A stretch of 43,921 nucleotides of DNA from Chlorobiaceae bacterium (GCA_013334965.1 JAAXWO010000016.1:1-43921), one strand, 5' to 3'; shown: positions 34,756 through 43,179, counted from the stretch's first letter. Translations and numbers: made by a program. Notes: generated by a model from the letters alone, not told the origin.

Positions 34756-36123
34756 CTATAGGCCATACTGTTTGCGTTTTCTCCAAAGGGTCGCCTTGTC
34801 GATACCGAGGACCTCGGCAGCTTCATGCATGGAGGAGGTAGAAGCCAGCACCCTTCGAATATGGAGCTCTTCGATGGTTTCAAGTTTTACCCTGTCGCCG
34901 ATTCTTGTCTGCGGCTGCAGGACGGAAACCATGGTTTCAGGAAGAAGTTCAACACCGATAGAGGAAGAGGAACACAGGATCACCGCCCGTTCAATTACGT
35001 TCCTGAGCTCCCGGATGTTTCCCGGCCAGCCATAGTCACGAAAAATGCGTAGCGCTTCAGGGGTAAATCCCGCAATGGCCTTGTGGTTCTGTGCGTTGAA
35101 AAAAGCAAGCATGTTTCCCGCTATTGCTTCGACATCATCGGAACGTTCAGCCAGGGAGGGCAGTGTTATCTGAATGACGTTAAGTCGATAATAGAGATCC
35201 TCACGGAAACGGCCCGATGAGACTGCTGAATCGAGATCGACATTTGTGGCGGCGATGATTCGCACATCTGCTTTCCGGGTGCGCTGGTCACCCACGCGTT
35301 CATACTCCCGATCCTGCAGGAAACGCAGCAGTTTCGACTGGATCGATAGTGGAAGGTCGCCGATTTCGTCCAGGAACAGGGTTCCTCCCTCGCAACCAGC
35401 GACGCGCCCGGGATTATCCCTGAAGGCGCTGGTGAATGCACCCTTGACGTGTCCGAACAACTCGCTTTCGAGCAATTCCTGACTCAGGGAAGGGCATGAG
35501 ATAACACTGAATGGCTTGCCTGATCGATTGCTCCAGCGGTGTATGAGTCGGGCAAGCATGGTTTTTCCCGTGCCGCTCGCTCCTCGAAGCATCACGACAA
35601 CATCGGATGTAGATACCTGCCTGGCCAGCTCGATAACCTTTTGCATCGCCGGGTAATTGGAACTCAGTGTCACATCCGGTTCCTTTCGACTGAGGTCATC
35701 CTGGAGGAGAGTGATGCGCTGTTCAAGTATCCGGATGGCGGCCAGTCGCTCAAGAACCAGTTTGAGCTGCTCCGGCAAAAACGGTTTCGGGAGGTAATCA
35801 GCCGCCCCGCGTTTCATCGCTTCAACCGCCGTATCAACCGAGGCGAACGCCGTCATGACGACGATCTTAAGCCAGGGAGATGCGGCAAGCAGCGAAGTCA
35901 ACAGGTCAAGACCGTTATCAAGGCCCAGGCGGAGATCGACAAATGCGAGGTCAAAATTCTGGAGAGCCGCTTCAGTCAAAGCGTCGCGGACATTTGACAC
36001 TGCGGTAACCTTATGACGTCGAAACTCGAAAAACATCGTCATCGTCTTTCTGATGTTACTCTCGTCATCGACGACCAGCACATTCATCACGGGAGATGCT
36101 GACGCTTGTTCAGGACTTTCCAT
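34756..36123 (-). CDS. NtrC-family sigma-54-dependent response regulator
   Basis: 455 residues: receiver (phospho-acceptor Asp63 in FVDLRLG, acidic pair D19/D20), AAA+ domain with Walker A GASGTGKT and Walker B GGTLFLDEIG, arginine finger region FREDLYYRLN, and a Fis-type HTH at the C-terminus (HEAAEVLGIDKATLWRKRKQ). The sigma-54 contact loop, normally GAFTGA, reads GAFTSA (GHVKGAFTSAFRD). It is encoded just upstream of the kinase-kdp operon, whose promoter is of the sigma-54 type, so it very likely controls it in place of KdpE. An in-frame ATG 12 codons inside (MNVLVVDDES) is an alternative start. Confidence 0.95.
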   Translation of the reverse strand: MESPEQASASPVMNVLVVDDESNIRKTMTMFFEFRRHKVTAVSNVRDALTEAALQNFDLAFVDLRLGLDNGLDLLTSLLAASPWLKIVVMTAFASVDTAVEAMKRGAADYLPKPFLPEQLKLVLERLAAIRILEQRITLLQDDLSRKEPDVTLSSNYPAMQKVIELARQVSTSDVVVMLRGASGTGKTMLARLIHRWSNRSGKPFSVISCPSLSQELLESELFGHVKGAFTSAFRDNPGRVAGCEGGTLFLDEIGDLPLSIQSKLLRFLQDREYERVGDQRTRKADVRIIAATNVDLDSAVSSGRFREDLYYRLNVIQITLPSLAERSDDVEAIAGNMLAFFNAQNHKAIAGFTPEALRIFRDYGWPGNIRELRNVIERAVILCSSSSIGVELLPETMVSVLQPQTRIGDRVKLETIEELHIRRVLASTSSMHEAAEVLGIDKATLWRKRKQYGL

Positions 36124-36224
36124 TATGATTTACATGACAATCTTCTAAGCCAGAAATGACAACAGCTGTGGATCTTATCTATCAAAAACCATGCCGGATT
36201 ACTGGCGGAATCCATACGACACCA

Positions 36225-36560
36225 TTATGTGGTCCACTGCCTGACATTCTCCCTGGTCACCATCGCCTCGGCTCCGGCTTCACGGAGCAATGCTTCAAGG
36301 AACGGAAGGAACTCTTCGATCTTTTCCGTCGTATCGACGATTTCGACTACCATCGGCAGGTCTCCGGCAAGTTCGAGGATCTTTGCGGTATGCACCTTGT
36401 GCCGAAGTCCGAACGAGAGGATGCCGCGAATAACGGTCGCGCCAGCCAAACCCCGCTCAAGTGCTTCGCTGACGAGCAGCTCGTAGATAGGTCGGTGGTG
36501 AAGCTTTTCCTTTTCGCCGACGAAAACCCGAAGCAGTTCACTTTCGATGAAGTTCATCAT
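36225..36560 (-). CDS. DUF190 protein (with crcB)
   Basis: 111 residues, MMNFIESELLRVFVGEKEK to TRENVRQWTT. DUF190 proteins have a small alpha/beta fold and frequently follow crcB. Its ATG overlaps the crcB stop (ATGA), so the two are coupled. The partner channel exports fluoride; DUF190 may modulate it, but this is not established. A second copy lies at 25443-25778. Confidence 0.9.
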   Translation of the reverse strand: MMNFIESELLRVFVGEKEKLHHRPIYELLVSEALERGLAGATVIRGILSFGLRHKVHTAKILELAGDLPMVVEIVDTTEKIEEFLPFLEALLREAGAEAMVTRENVRQWTT

Positions 36561-36931
36561 TGCCAGATTTTAGCGAGAAGAGTTCCGGAAAAAATACAGG
36601 CCATGCCTCCGACGATACTGCCTGCGACATACATCCCTGCATAGAGTGACTGGCCATCCTTTACCAGCCCCATGGTTTCGTACATGGCCGTCGAGAAGGT
36701 GGTGAAACCTCCGCAGAACCCGGTGGTCAGCAGGAGCCTTGTTTCCGGAGAAACCAGCGTGGTCGACAGCGCAAGCTCGCTGATGAAACCGATCAGGAAA
36801 GAGCCGAGGAGGTTTACCGCGAGTGTGGCATAGGGAAACCCGGCACTGGCAAAAGGAATTGCAAGGGCGACAAGGTATCGCGCGATTGACCCGACAAACC
36901 CGCCGACGCCGACGATAAGCACCCCTTTCAT
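36557..36931 (-). CDS. crcB: Fluoride ion channel CrcB/Fluc
   Basis: 124 residues, four membrane helices. Family marks: GGFVGSIARY at the start, a TLAVNLLGSFLIGF helix, and the pore stretch GFCGGFTTFSTAMYE. It forms a dual-topology dimer that exports fluoride. GGGGAGAGTGCGCC precedes the ATG. I could not fit the consensus of the fluoride riboswitch to the upstream 50 bases. Confidence 0.95.
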   Translation of the reverse strand: MKGVLIVGVGGFVGSIARYLVALAIPFASAGFPYATLAVNLLGSFLIGFISELALSTTLVSPETRLLLTTGFCGGFTTFSTAMYETMGLVKDGQSLYAGMYVAGSIVGGMACIFSGTLLAKIWQ

Positions 36932-36982
36932 GGCGCACTCTCCCCTGCCGGTTTTCCCCTGCCAGACATCGATCCCCTCAGC

Positions 36983-37213
36983 TTAACGGTCATTCTGGCC
37001 GGTCTGCCGGTCCTCGATGCGTTTGTGGGTACAGCACATCTCATCGTGCATGGCGATAAGCGTGTTGAAAATGCCGAGACAGATGATGGTCGGCGGCCAG
37101 AGCCCTATAAAAATGGCTATGCTCTGGTTGTTCCCGCCTGTACCGAAAATAAATACGTAAATGGACAGCAGGATCGAAAGTGCTGCAGCGACGAGATAAT
37201 ACATCGGCTTCAT
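36983..37213 (-). CDS. Small two-helix membrane protein, unknown
   Basis: 76 residues with two hydrophobic helices (YYLVAAALSILLSIYVFIFG and SIAIFIGLWPPTIICLGIF), followed by a charged, Cys/His-containing tail (MHDEMCCTHKRIEDRQ). I do not recognise the family. The CCxH in the tail might bind a metal, as the ZnuABC-type operon is next door, but this is guesswork. Confidence 0.65.
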   Translation of the reverse strand: MKPMYYLVAAALSILLSIYVFIFGTGGNNQSIAIFIGLWPPTIICLGIFNTLIAMHDEMCCTHKRIEDRQTGQNDR

Positions 37214-37312
37214 AACGGGAGCTTTTTTGGTGAACGGTTTCGATATTGAAATGTAACATTTTGCCTCTTTTCCCTAAACCGGGCAGGCAATTGAGCAAAG
37301 ACGACATGCCGC

Positions 37313-38128
37313 TCACCGCGACAGGCTGATTCTGCGAGCCTTAACAAGAGCGGTTGCCAGAAACACGATCGATGCGACCAGGATGATGGTGGCGCCGGAA
37401 GCCACATCGAATACCCATGACAGCCAGAGGCCGGCGATGCTGAAGGCGACAGAAAAGAGTATGGACAGGCCCATCATGCCATGCAGCGTCCGGCTGAAGT
37501 TCCTGGCAACGGCGGCGGGAATGGTCAGGAGTGCGATGACCATGACGATGCCGACGACCCGTACCATGATCACGACGGTGAGGGCTATGAGGCAAAGCAT
37601 GAGCATGTCGAGCCTCACCGTTTTCAGCCCGGAGATCCGCGCATACTCTTCGTCGAAGGAGATGGCGAGAAACTCCTTGCTGAAAAGCCAGACCATGACT
37701 GCGATCATGAGGTCGAGGATGAGGATGAGCGCCAGGTCTGACAAGGGAACCGTCAGGATATTGCCGAAAAGATAGCTGAAAAGGTTGGGCGCATACCCCG
37801 GCGTCAATCCGATCAGGATGACGCCGATCGCCATGCCGGCAGCCCAGAACGCGCCAATGGCAGTATCTTCGGCGATTTTGGCCTTGCGGGTGAGCAGGCC
37901 GATCCCGAGGGCTGCGGCAAGACTGAAGGGAATGATCCCTAAAAGCGGGTTCACTCCGAGATAGTATCCGAGCCCGATGCCGCCGAAAGCCGTATGCGCA
38001 ATGCCACCGCTGATAAAGCCGATTTTCCTGACGACGACGTAGGTGCCGATGATCCCGCAGGCTACGCTCGACAGAATGGCCGCCAGAAGGGCGTTGCGCA
38101 TGAATTCAAAATGCAGGATATCAGGCAT
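37313..38128 (-). CDS. znuB: Zinc/manganese-type ABC transporter permease
   Basis: 271 residues, about eight membrane helices, ABC-3 family (ZnuB/MntB). Typical stretches: MRNALLAAILSSVACGIIGTYVV, GLGYYLG, and FDEEYARISGL (coupling region). The start at 38128 overlaps the ATPase stop by 8 bases, the usual arrangement; a longer frame from 38167 runs further into the ATPase gene. Confidence 0.93.
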   Translation of the reverse strand: MPDILHFEFMRNALLAAILSSVACGIIGTYVVVRKIGFISGGIAHTAFGGIGLGYYLGVNPLLGIIPFSLAAALGIGLLTRKAKIAEDTAIGAFWAAGMAIGVILIGLTPGYAPNLFSYLFGNILTVPLSDLALILILDLMIAVMVWLFSKEFLAISFDEEYARISGLKTVRLDMLMLCLIALTVVIMVRVVGIVMVIALLTIPAAVARNFSRTLHGMMGLSILFSVAFSIAGLWLSWVFDVASGATIILVASIVFLATALVKARRISLSR

Positions 38129-38891
38129 GGTCGTGATGTTCACCAGTTGAGCCGCCATGGGAATCAATATGCTCGACGATATCGACCGGGTAGCGGTAGA
38201 GGCTGTCGAGGGCTTTACGTCCGAGCGTGGAGCCCTTTTCGTGCATGTCGAGCGAGCAGTTCAGGCAGGCGATCCTCGACACATGTCGCCCGATGGTGCC
38301 GGTATCGTGGGTGACCAGCATGATCGTGTGACGCTCCCTGAGCCGATCGAGCAGATCGTAAATCGTGGTCTTCATCTCCGGATCGACGCTTGCCGTCGGC
38401 TCGTCGAGCAGCAGCAGGTCTGGATCGGCGGCAAGGGCCCTTGCGATGAGCACCCGCTGAAGCTCGCCTCCGGAAAGGGCTCCAATCCTGCGGCTCCCGA
38501 GATCGGAGAGGCCTGTTATTTCGAGCGCTTCGGCAACTTTCCTCCGGTCGGCGCTATTGTATCGCTGCATGAGCTTTTTTCTTGAAAGCCGTCCCATCAG
38601 GACGACGTCCCATGCGCTGATCGGAAACTCACGGTCGAAAAACATGCTCTGCGGCACATACCCGATCCGGCCGGTTGCGTGCCCGGGGGGCTCCCCGAAA
38701 ACCGTTACCGTTCCGGACGTCGGCTTTACAAGGCCAAGGATAGTCTTGAGCAGGGTGGTCTTGCCTCCCCCGTTCGGTCCGAGCACGGCGATAAAATCAC
38801 CCTCATAGACAGACAGGGAGACTCCAAGAAGCACGCTTGTGCCCCCAAGTTCGACGCAAAGCCGGTCACAGACTATTACTGGGTCACTCAT
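38121..38891 (-). CDS. znuC: Zinc/manganese-type ABC transporter ATP-binding protein
   Basis: 256 residues. Walker A GPNGGGKTT, signature LSGGELQRV, Walker B DLLLLDEPTASVD and the switch His in LVTHDTG are all present. The C-terminus is His-rich (GEHHDHA), which fits a metal transporter. Its ATG overlaps the substrate-binding protein stop by four bases (ATGA). Confidence 0.95.
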   Translation of the reverse strand: MSDPVIVCDRLCVELGGTSVLLGVSLSVYEGDFIAVLGPNGGGKTTLLKTILGLVKPTSGTVTVFGEPPGHATGRIGYVPQSMFFDREFPISAWDVVLMGRLSRKKLMQRYNSADRRKVAEALEITGLSDLGSRRIGALSGGELQRVLIARALAADPDLLLLDEPTASVDPEMKTTIYDLLDRLRERHTIMLVTHDTGTIGRHVSRIACLNCSLDMHEKGSTLGRKALDSLYRYPVDIVEHIDSHGGSTGEHHDHA

Positions 38892-39823
38892 TGCATGCTT
38901 CCCATGAAAGCCGCCGTAGCACGGCGGAGATTTTGCTGATAGTCGCGGGATAGGGGATCGACCATAACCGTCTTGCCGCCGATATCCCGTGCAATGGCTT
39001 CCGCCTGCGTCGTACTGAACTGTGGGGAAACGAACACGACCCCGATCCGGTCACGACGTGCAAGGTCGATCACCATCGACATCTGCACCGGCGTCAGGGT
39101 CTTCCCTTCACCTTCCGCCGCTATCTGTTCCAGGCCATATGCCTTTGCATAGTAGCCCCATGCTGGATGAAATACCAGGAAACGGCGCTCTTTCAGTCCC
39201 GAGAGCCGATTGCGGATTTCACTGTCGAGCCCTTCGAGCTCCCTGTCCAGGACTGCCCTGTTGGTTGCATAGTACTCCCGGTTCGAGGGATCGACGGCGG
39301 CAAGCGAGCGTTCGACGTTGGCCGCTATATGCCGTGCATTCTGCGGACTGAGCCAGAAATGGGGATCATCCCTGCCATGACGATGTTGTCCTGCAGCGGC
39401 AGACTCTTCATGCGATTCAGTCAATGAGGTCATTGGTTGAAGACTCACCCCTTCAGAGGCATCGCAGACGACGAGGTTTTTATTGAGGTCAAGGAATCGC
39501 CGCATCCAGTCAAGTTCGAACTCCACTCCAGAACCGGCTTTTACGAACAGGGCCGACTCGCCGAGGCGCACCATCTGCTTTGGGGTAGGCTCATAGCTGT
39601 GCGGGTTGCCGCCGGGAGGCACCATGACCGATACGGATACCCGGTCTCCACCCACCCGGTCGACGAAATAGGCAATCGGTTCGATCGATGCGACGACCTG
39701 AAGTTTTCGTGAAACTGGCTGAGGCTTACATCCATTGAGCAACATGAGGATAAGCAGCAGGCAGTTGATGCTTCGAGAAGGGACAAAAGAGGTGATCACC
39801 TTGCTGCCGGGACCGTTTCCCAT
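38888..39823 (-). CDS. znuA: Metal ABC transporter substrate-binding lipoprotein
   Basis: 311 residues. The signal peptide ends in a lipobox (LMLLNGC), so it is lipid-anchored. This is a cluster A-I/ZnuA-type binding protein: PHSYEPTPKQ carries the first His ligand, a short His loop (GQHRHGRDDPHFWLSP) the second, and FHPAWGYYAKAYG the third. Zinc is likely, manganese possible. GGGAG lies seven bases before the ATG. First gene of znuA-znuC-znuB. Confidence 0.93.
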   Translation of the reverse strand: MGNGPGSKVITSFVPSRSINCLLLILMLLNGCKPQPVSRKLQVVASIEPIAYFVDRVGGDRVSVSVMVPPGGNPHSYEPTPKQMVRLGESALFVKAGSGVEFELDWMRRFLDLNKNLVVCDASEGVSLQPMTSLTESHEESAAAGQHRHGRDDPHFWLSPQNARHIAANVERSLAAVDPSNREYYATNRAVLDRELEGLDSEIRNRLSGLKERRFLVFHPAWGYYAKAYGLEQIAAEGEGKTLTPVQMSMVIDLARRDRIGVVFVSPQFSTTQAEAIARDIGGKTVMVDPLSRDYQQNLRRATAAFMGSMQ

Positions 39824-39853
39824 GCGTGAGCTCCCGATTCGTTCAAAGAGACC

Positions 39854-39881
39854 GTCTATAGTTCGGACTGGAACGATAGAC
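39854..39881. promoter_or_regulatory. Inverted repeat upstream of znuA, candidate metal-repressor operator
   Basis: GTCTATAGTTC / GAACGATAGAC: 11-base arms with one mismatch around a 6-base centre, 31 bases before the znuA start. There is no T-run, so it is not a clear terminator for leuA. Its position suits a Zur/Fur-family site, but the sequence does not match a consensus I can name. Confidence 0.5.
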
Positions 39882-39976
39882 CATTTAAGATAGAGGAACA
39901 GGAGTAAATCCGAAAAGGTTGCTTGTCATGCCTTGAAGGGCCCACATTGGAAATGAAGGCCCTTCCGGCAGAGGGA

Positions 39977-41659
39977 TCAGTGAAGGCGGTTAAGTGCGCT
40001 GACGATCGCCTTGATGGATGCGAGGCTGATGTTGGAATCGATGCCCGATCCGCAGGAAAGACGTCCGTCGCCGCAGGAGATGCGGATATACGAGATGGCC
40101 AATGCATCGGAACTGTGGCCGATGGAGTGCTCGACGTATTCGTCCACATGAAAATCGAGACCCGTCTGGCTGGACATGCCCCGCACGAATGCATCAAGCG
40201 GACCGTTGCCCTTTGCCTTGAACGAGATGTCCCCGTCCGGCCCGAGGATAGAGCAGTTGATGATCGTCGCGACCTCGTCATTGGCCTCGGGATCCTCGTC
40301 GTCCCAGCTGATGTGGCACTTTTTGAGATGATATGGCTCTTTGGCGCCGATATACTCTTTCTGGAACAGCTCATGAATCTGGTCGGCAGAGAGCTCCTCG
40401 CCGGTCCTGTCGGTAACCTCCTGGACAGCCATGCCGAAATCGGGCTGCATCCATTTCGGAATCTGGATGCCATACTCCTTGTCGAGCACGAAAGCGATAC
40501 CGCCCTTGCCGGACTGGCTGTTGATCCGGACGATGGCCTCATAGGTGCATCCGACATCCTGGGGATCGATTGGAAGGTATGGTACGTCCCACAACCCTTC
40601 GGCCGAGCGCGCATGGGCCTTCATCCCCTTGCTGATGGCGTCCTGGTGCGAACCGGAGAATGCCGTATATACCAGCTCGCCGGAGTAGGGGTGCCGGGGA
40701 TGAATATCCATGCGGGTGCACCGCCTGTAGACTTCGCGGACGGTCGGCATATCGGAAAAATCGAGTTCGGGGTCTATCCCCTGCGTCAGCAGGTTCAGGG
40801 CCATGGTCACGATATCCATGTTGCCGCAACGCTCTCCGTTACCGAACAACGCCCCCTCGATACGGTCAGCCCCTGCGAGGATCGCAAGTTCGCTGGTGGC
40901 GACCGCCGTGCCGCGGTCGTTATGGGCATGAACGCTGATGATAACCGCTTCACGATCCTTGATATGCCTGCAGAACCACTCGATACGGTCGGCATAGATG
41001 TTCGGCATCGAAAGCTCGACGGTCGAAGGGAGGTTCAGGATGACCTTGTTGTCGGCTGATGCGCCCCAGGTGTCCATGACCGCATGGCATACTTCGAGGG
41101 CGTAGTCCAGCTCAGTGCCCGTAAAGCTTTCAGGACTGTACTCGAAGCGGATCCCAGAATTGCCGCTCTCCTCCTTCAGCGACTTGACGAGTTTGGTGCC
41201 GGAAACGGCAATCGCCATGATCTCCTCCCTGCTCATGCGGAACACTACGTCGCGCTGCTGGCGGGAGGTGGAGTTGTAAAGGTGCACGATGGCGTTCTTC
41301 GCACCGCGAATCGACTCGAAGGTACGGCGGATGAGATGCTCCCTCGACTGTGTCAGCACCTGGATGGTAACATCGTCTGGGATGAGCCGGTCCTCGATCA
41401 GCTTGCGCACAAAGGAGAACTCCGTAGCCGAAGCCGACGGAAACCCCACCTCGATCTCCTTGAAGCCGACCGAGACGAGCAGCTTGAACATGGAGACCTT
41501 TTCATCGACGCTCATGGGTATCGGAAGCGCCTGGTTTCCGTCGCGAAGATCGACGCTGCTCCAAATCGGGGCTTTGGTTATTCGCTTGTCTGGCCACGTC
41601 CGGTCAGGGATATCGACCGTCTGGTAAGCTGCATACTTCTGGTAGTTCATCCTTTTCAT
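39977..41659 (-). CDS. leuA: 2-isopropylmalate synthase (LeuA2 type)
   Basis: 560 residues, the long form of the enzyme (as in Actinobacteria). It condenses acetyl-CoA with 2-oxoisovalerate in the first step of leucine synthesis. The HMGL-like barrel shows DLRDGNQALPIPM with the metal/catalytic residues, SVHAHNDRGTAVA and GNGERCGNMD. The C-terminal regulatory (LeuA dimer) domain, site of leucine feedback, follows. A leucine-rich leader peptide and a terminator lie directly upstream, so attenuation is likely. Confidence 0.96.
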   Translation of the reverse strand: MKRMNYQKYAAYQTVDIPDRTWPDKRITKAPIWSSVDLRDGNQALPIPMSVDEKVSMFKLLVSVGFKEIEVGFPSASATEFSFVRKLIEDRLIPDDVTIQVLTQSREHLIRRTFESIRGAKNAIVHLYNSTSRQQRDVVFRMSREEIMAIAVSGTKLVKSLKEESGNSGIRFEYSPESFTGTELDYALEVCHAVMDTWGASADNKVILNLPSTVELSMPNIYADRIEWFCRHIKDREAVIISVHAHNDRGTAVATSELAILAGADRIEGALFGNGERCGNMDIVTMALNLLTQGIDPELDFSDMPTVREVYRRCTRMDIHPRHPYSGELVYTAFSGSHQDAISKGMKAHARSAEGLWDVPYLPIDPQDVGCTYEAIVRINSQSGKGGIAFVLDKEYGIQIPKWMQPDFGMAVQEVTDRTGEELSADQIHELFQKEYIGAKEPYHLKKCHISWDDEDPEANDEVATIINCSILGPDGDISFKAKGNGPLDAFVRGMSSQTGLDFHVDEYVEHSIGHSSDALAISYIRISCGDGRLSCGSGIDSNISLASIKAIVSALNRLH

Positions 41660-41703
41660 GTCTGCCTCTTATTTTAACGCTATAATAATTATTCTCTTAA
41701 ACG

Positions 41704-41735
41704 AAAAAAGCCACCTAACCTGAGTGGTTGGCGGC
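41704..41735 (-). terminator. Leader terminator (attenuator) of leuA
   Basis: The minus strand reads GCCGCCAACC-ACTCA-GGTTAGGTGGC-TTTTTT: a stem of about ten pairs with one bulged A and one G-U, then six T. It lies 45 bases before the leuA start and 24 bases after the leader peptide stop. Confidence 0.85.
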
Positions 41736-41758
41736 CTTGAATCAATGTTCCTGACTGT

Positions 41759-41833
41759 TTACGAAATGAACCGAAACGCGCCTTCCCTCAGTGCCCACGA
41801 GCCTGATAGCCTTAGGTTTAGAAGAAGAAGCAT
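41759..41833 (-). CDS. Leucine leader peptide (leuL-like)
   Basis: 24 residues beginning MLLLLNLRLSGSW; six of residues 2-9 are leucine (CTT CTT CTT CTA AAC CTA AGG CTA). ACGGACAAC provides a weak ribosome site. An ATG six codons upstream (MNATDN-) is an alternative. Ribosome stalling at the Leu codons when charged tRNA-Leu is scarce would prevent the downstream terminator from forming. CTGAG in the later leader can pair with CTCAG in the terminator loop. Confidence 0.82.
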   Translation of the reverse strand: MLLLLNLRLSGSWALREGAFRFIS

Positions 41834-41896
41834 GTTGTCCGTTGCGTTCATACAAAGTACAGTAACCGTCAAGTCTGTTGTGCTATTGCTTTTTTT

Positions 41897-41924
41897 AATA
41901 TAATAATTTCTGTCCTGCCTGCAA
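41897..41924 (-). promoter_or_regulatory. Possible promoter of the leuL-leuA transcript
   Basis: On the minus strand TTGCAG (-35) and TATATT (-10) are spaced by 16 bases and would start transcription about 55 bases before the leader ATG. The match is moderate. Confidence 0.4.
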
Positions 41925-41974
41925 CTCCATTGACAACCAACACAAAAAACCCGATCGCTCACGAGAGGTCAGAG

Positions 41975-41995
41975 TTAACAGCCGAATGCTGCTCT
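41975..41995 (-). repeat. tRNA-Asn anticodon-arm scrap
   Basis: The minus strand AGAGCAGCATTCGGCTGTTAA is the D-stem end and anticodon arm of a tRNA-Asn (anticodon GTT), with no remaining T-arm or acceptor. It lies just past the stop of the first GIY-YIG gene, where the other GIY-YIG genes abut full 68-bp repeats. Confidence 0.6.
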
Positions 41996-42003
41996 ATCCT
42001 GAT

Positions 42004-42279
42004 TCAAATCGAAAGTTCACCGGCAATCAATCTCGCAATCATTTTGCGGCTCTTCCAGTTCTTGACTTTAGATTCAGCTGCATGGGCATCGGTTTTGGAG
42101 GCATACTGCCTGAACCAGACCAGACACCAAGGACGGCAGCGGGAAGTGAACCCCTTTTCAAAAGTATTGTGATAGGCCAAACGACGCTCCGGACCGGAGG
42201 ATATGCCGACATAATATCGATCGGCACTTTCCGAATGCAGGATGTAGAGACTGTAACGTTCTTGATTATCCGCGACCAT
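42004..42279 (-). CDS. GIY-YIG nuclease, copy 1
   Basis: 91 residues from ATG 42279 (MVADNQERYSLYILHSES). The GIY-YIG core is YSLYILHS...RYYVGISS, followed by the conserved Arg/His region (ERRLAYHN) and the ending AAESKVKNWKSRKMIARLI typical of small stand-alone (UPF0213-like) members. These are putative single-strand or structure-specific nucleases; role unknown. It is the most diverged of the three copies. A longer frame would start inside the terminator at 42326-42358. Confidence 0.82.
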   Translation of the reverse strand: MVADNQERYSLYILHSESADRYYVGISSGPERRLAYHNTFEKGFTSRCRPWCLVWFRQYASKTDAHAAESKVKNWKSRKMIARLIAGELSI

Positions 42280-42325
42280 GGTTTTAGGGGAACCGGTTTG
42301 CGGGGGCAGTTGACTATAAATAAAA

Positions 42326-42358
42326 AAAGGAAGCACCGCTTACTCAAGTACTTCCTTT
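42326..42358 (-). terminator. Terminator between tRNA-repeat array and GIY-YIG copy 1
   Basis: AAAGGAAG / CTTCCTTT stem with a 17-base loop that can fold further. The minus strand ends in seven T, so a transcript through the repeat array would stop before the nuclease gene. Confidence 0.75.
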
Positions 42359-42363
42359 CTTAT

Positions 42364-42895
42364 GGCTCCGTGAGCAGTATTCGAGCCTACATCCCGACAC
42401 GTCAGGATAACAGCCGAATTCTCTCTCTCTTGGCTCCGCGAGTAGGATTCGAACCTGCATCCCGACACGTCGGGATAACAGCCGAATGCTCTCTCTCTTG
42501 GCTCCGTGAGCAGGATTCGAACCTACATCCCGACACGTCGGGATAACAGCCGAATTCTCTCTCTCTTGGCTCCGCGAGTAGGATTCGAACCTGCATCCCG
42601 ACACGTCGGGATAACAGCCGAATGCTCTCTCTCTTGGCTCCGCGAGTAGGATTCGAACCTGCATCCCGACACGTCGGGATAACAGCCGAATGCTCTCTCT
42701 TGGCTCCGCGAGTAGGATTCGAACCTACATCCCGACACGTCGGGATAACAGCCGAATTCTCTCTCTCTTGGCTCCGCGAGCAGGATTCGAACCTACATCC
42801 CGACACGTCGGGATAACAGCCGAATTCTCTCTCTCTTGGCTCCGCGAGCAGGATTCGAACCTACATCCCGACACGTCGGGATAACAACCGAATGC
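42364..42895 (-). repeat. Array of eight 68-bp tRNA-Asn-derived repeats
   Basis: Units begin at 42364, 42432, 42500, 42568, 42636, 42702, 42770 and 42838 (spacing 68, once 66). Each, read on the minus strand, has AGAGC, the anticodon-arm start CATTCGGCTGTTAT, a hairpin ATCCCGAC-GT-GTCGGGAT in place of the rest of that arm, an intact T-arm GTAGGTTCGAATCCTAC, and the acceptor 3' strand TCGCGGAGCCA with encoded CCA. The 5' acceptor strand and most of the D-arm are missing, so no unit is a full tRNA. Frames reading GSNPTRGAK through it are not genes. Confidence 0.92.
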
Positions 42896-42903
42896 TTCAG
42901 GAC

Positions 42904-43179
42904 TTATATCGTGAGATCACCAGCTATCAATCGCTCGATCATCTTCCTGCTTTTCCAGCTTTTGACTTTAGTTTCAGCTGCATGGTCATCAGCTTTCGAG
43001 GGATACTCCTTCACAAAAACCTGCGACCATGGCCGATAACGGGAGGTAAAGCCTTTTTCGATCGTGTTGTGAAAATGCCGACGACGCTCCGGATCGGAGG
43101 ATATGCCGACATAATATCGATCGGCACTTTCCGAATGCAGGATGTAGAGGCTGTAACGTTCTTGATTATCCGCGACCAT
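42904..43179 (-). CDS. GIY-YIG nuclease, copy 2
   Basis: 91 residues, same family and start as copy 1 (MVADNQERYSLYILHSES, RYYVGISSDPERRRHFHN). It differs from copy 3 at only a few bases (e.g. KADDHAAE against KADAHAAE). It abuts the 68-bp repeat array on its 3' side and a terminator on its 5' side. With the two repeats that follow it forms a block of about 494 bases that is duplicated. Confidence 0.82.
   Translation of the reverse strand: MVADNQERYSLYILHSESADRYYVGISSDPERRRHFHNTIEKGFTSRYRPWSQVFVKEYPSKADDHAAETKVKSWKSRKMIERLIAGDLTI

Noticed and set aside
36932-36982. Fluoride riboswitch before crcB
   Set aside because: The G- and C-runs there do not fit the GATGG...TCCGCC-type core pattern that I know; left uncalled.
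41834-41962. Longer frame upstream of the leucine leader peptide
   Set aside because: It covers the probable promoter and has no Leu-rich or conserved content; only the final 24-30 codons fit a leader peptide.
41660-41962. T-box riboswitch before leuA
   Set aside because: No T-box sequence or specifier loop seen; the Leu-rich peptide explains the terminator better.
42344-42806. Open frames reading GSNPTRGAK-type repeats on the minus strand
   Set aside because: They are translations of the tRNA-derived repeats; the period is set by RNA structure and not by codons, and there is no start signal.
42364-42895. CRISPR array
   Set aside because: The 68-bp units are contiguous with no variable spacers and contain tRNA T-arm and acceptor sequence; no cas genes are near.
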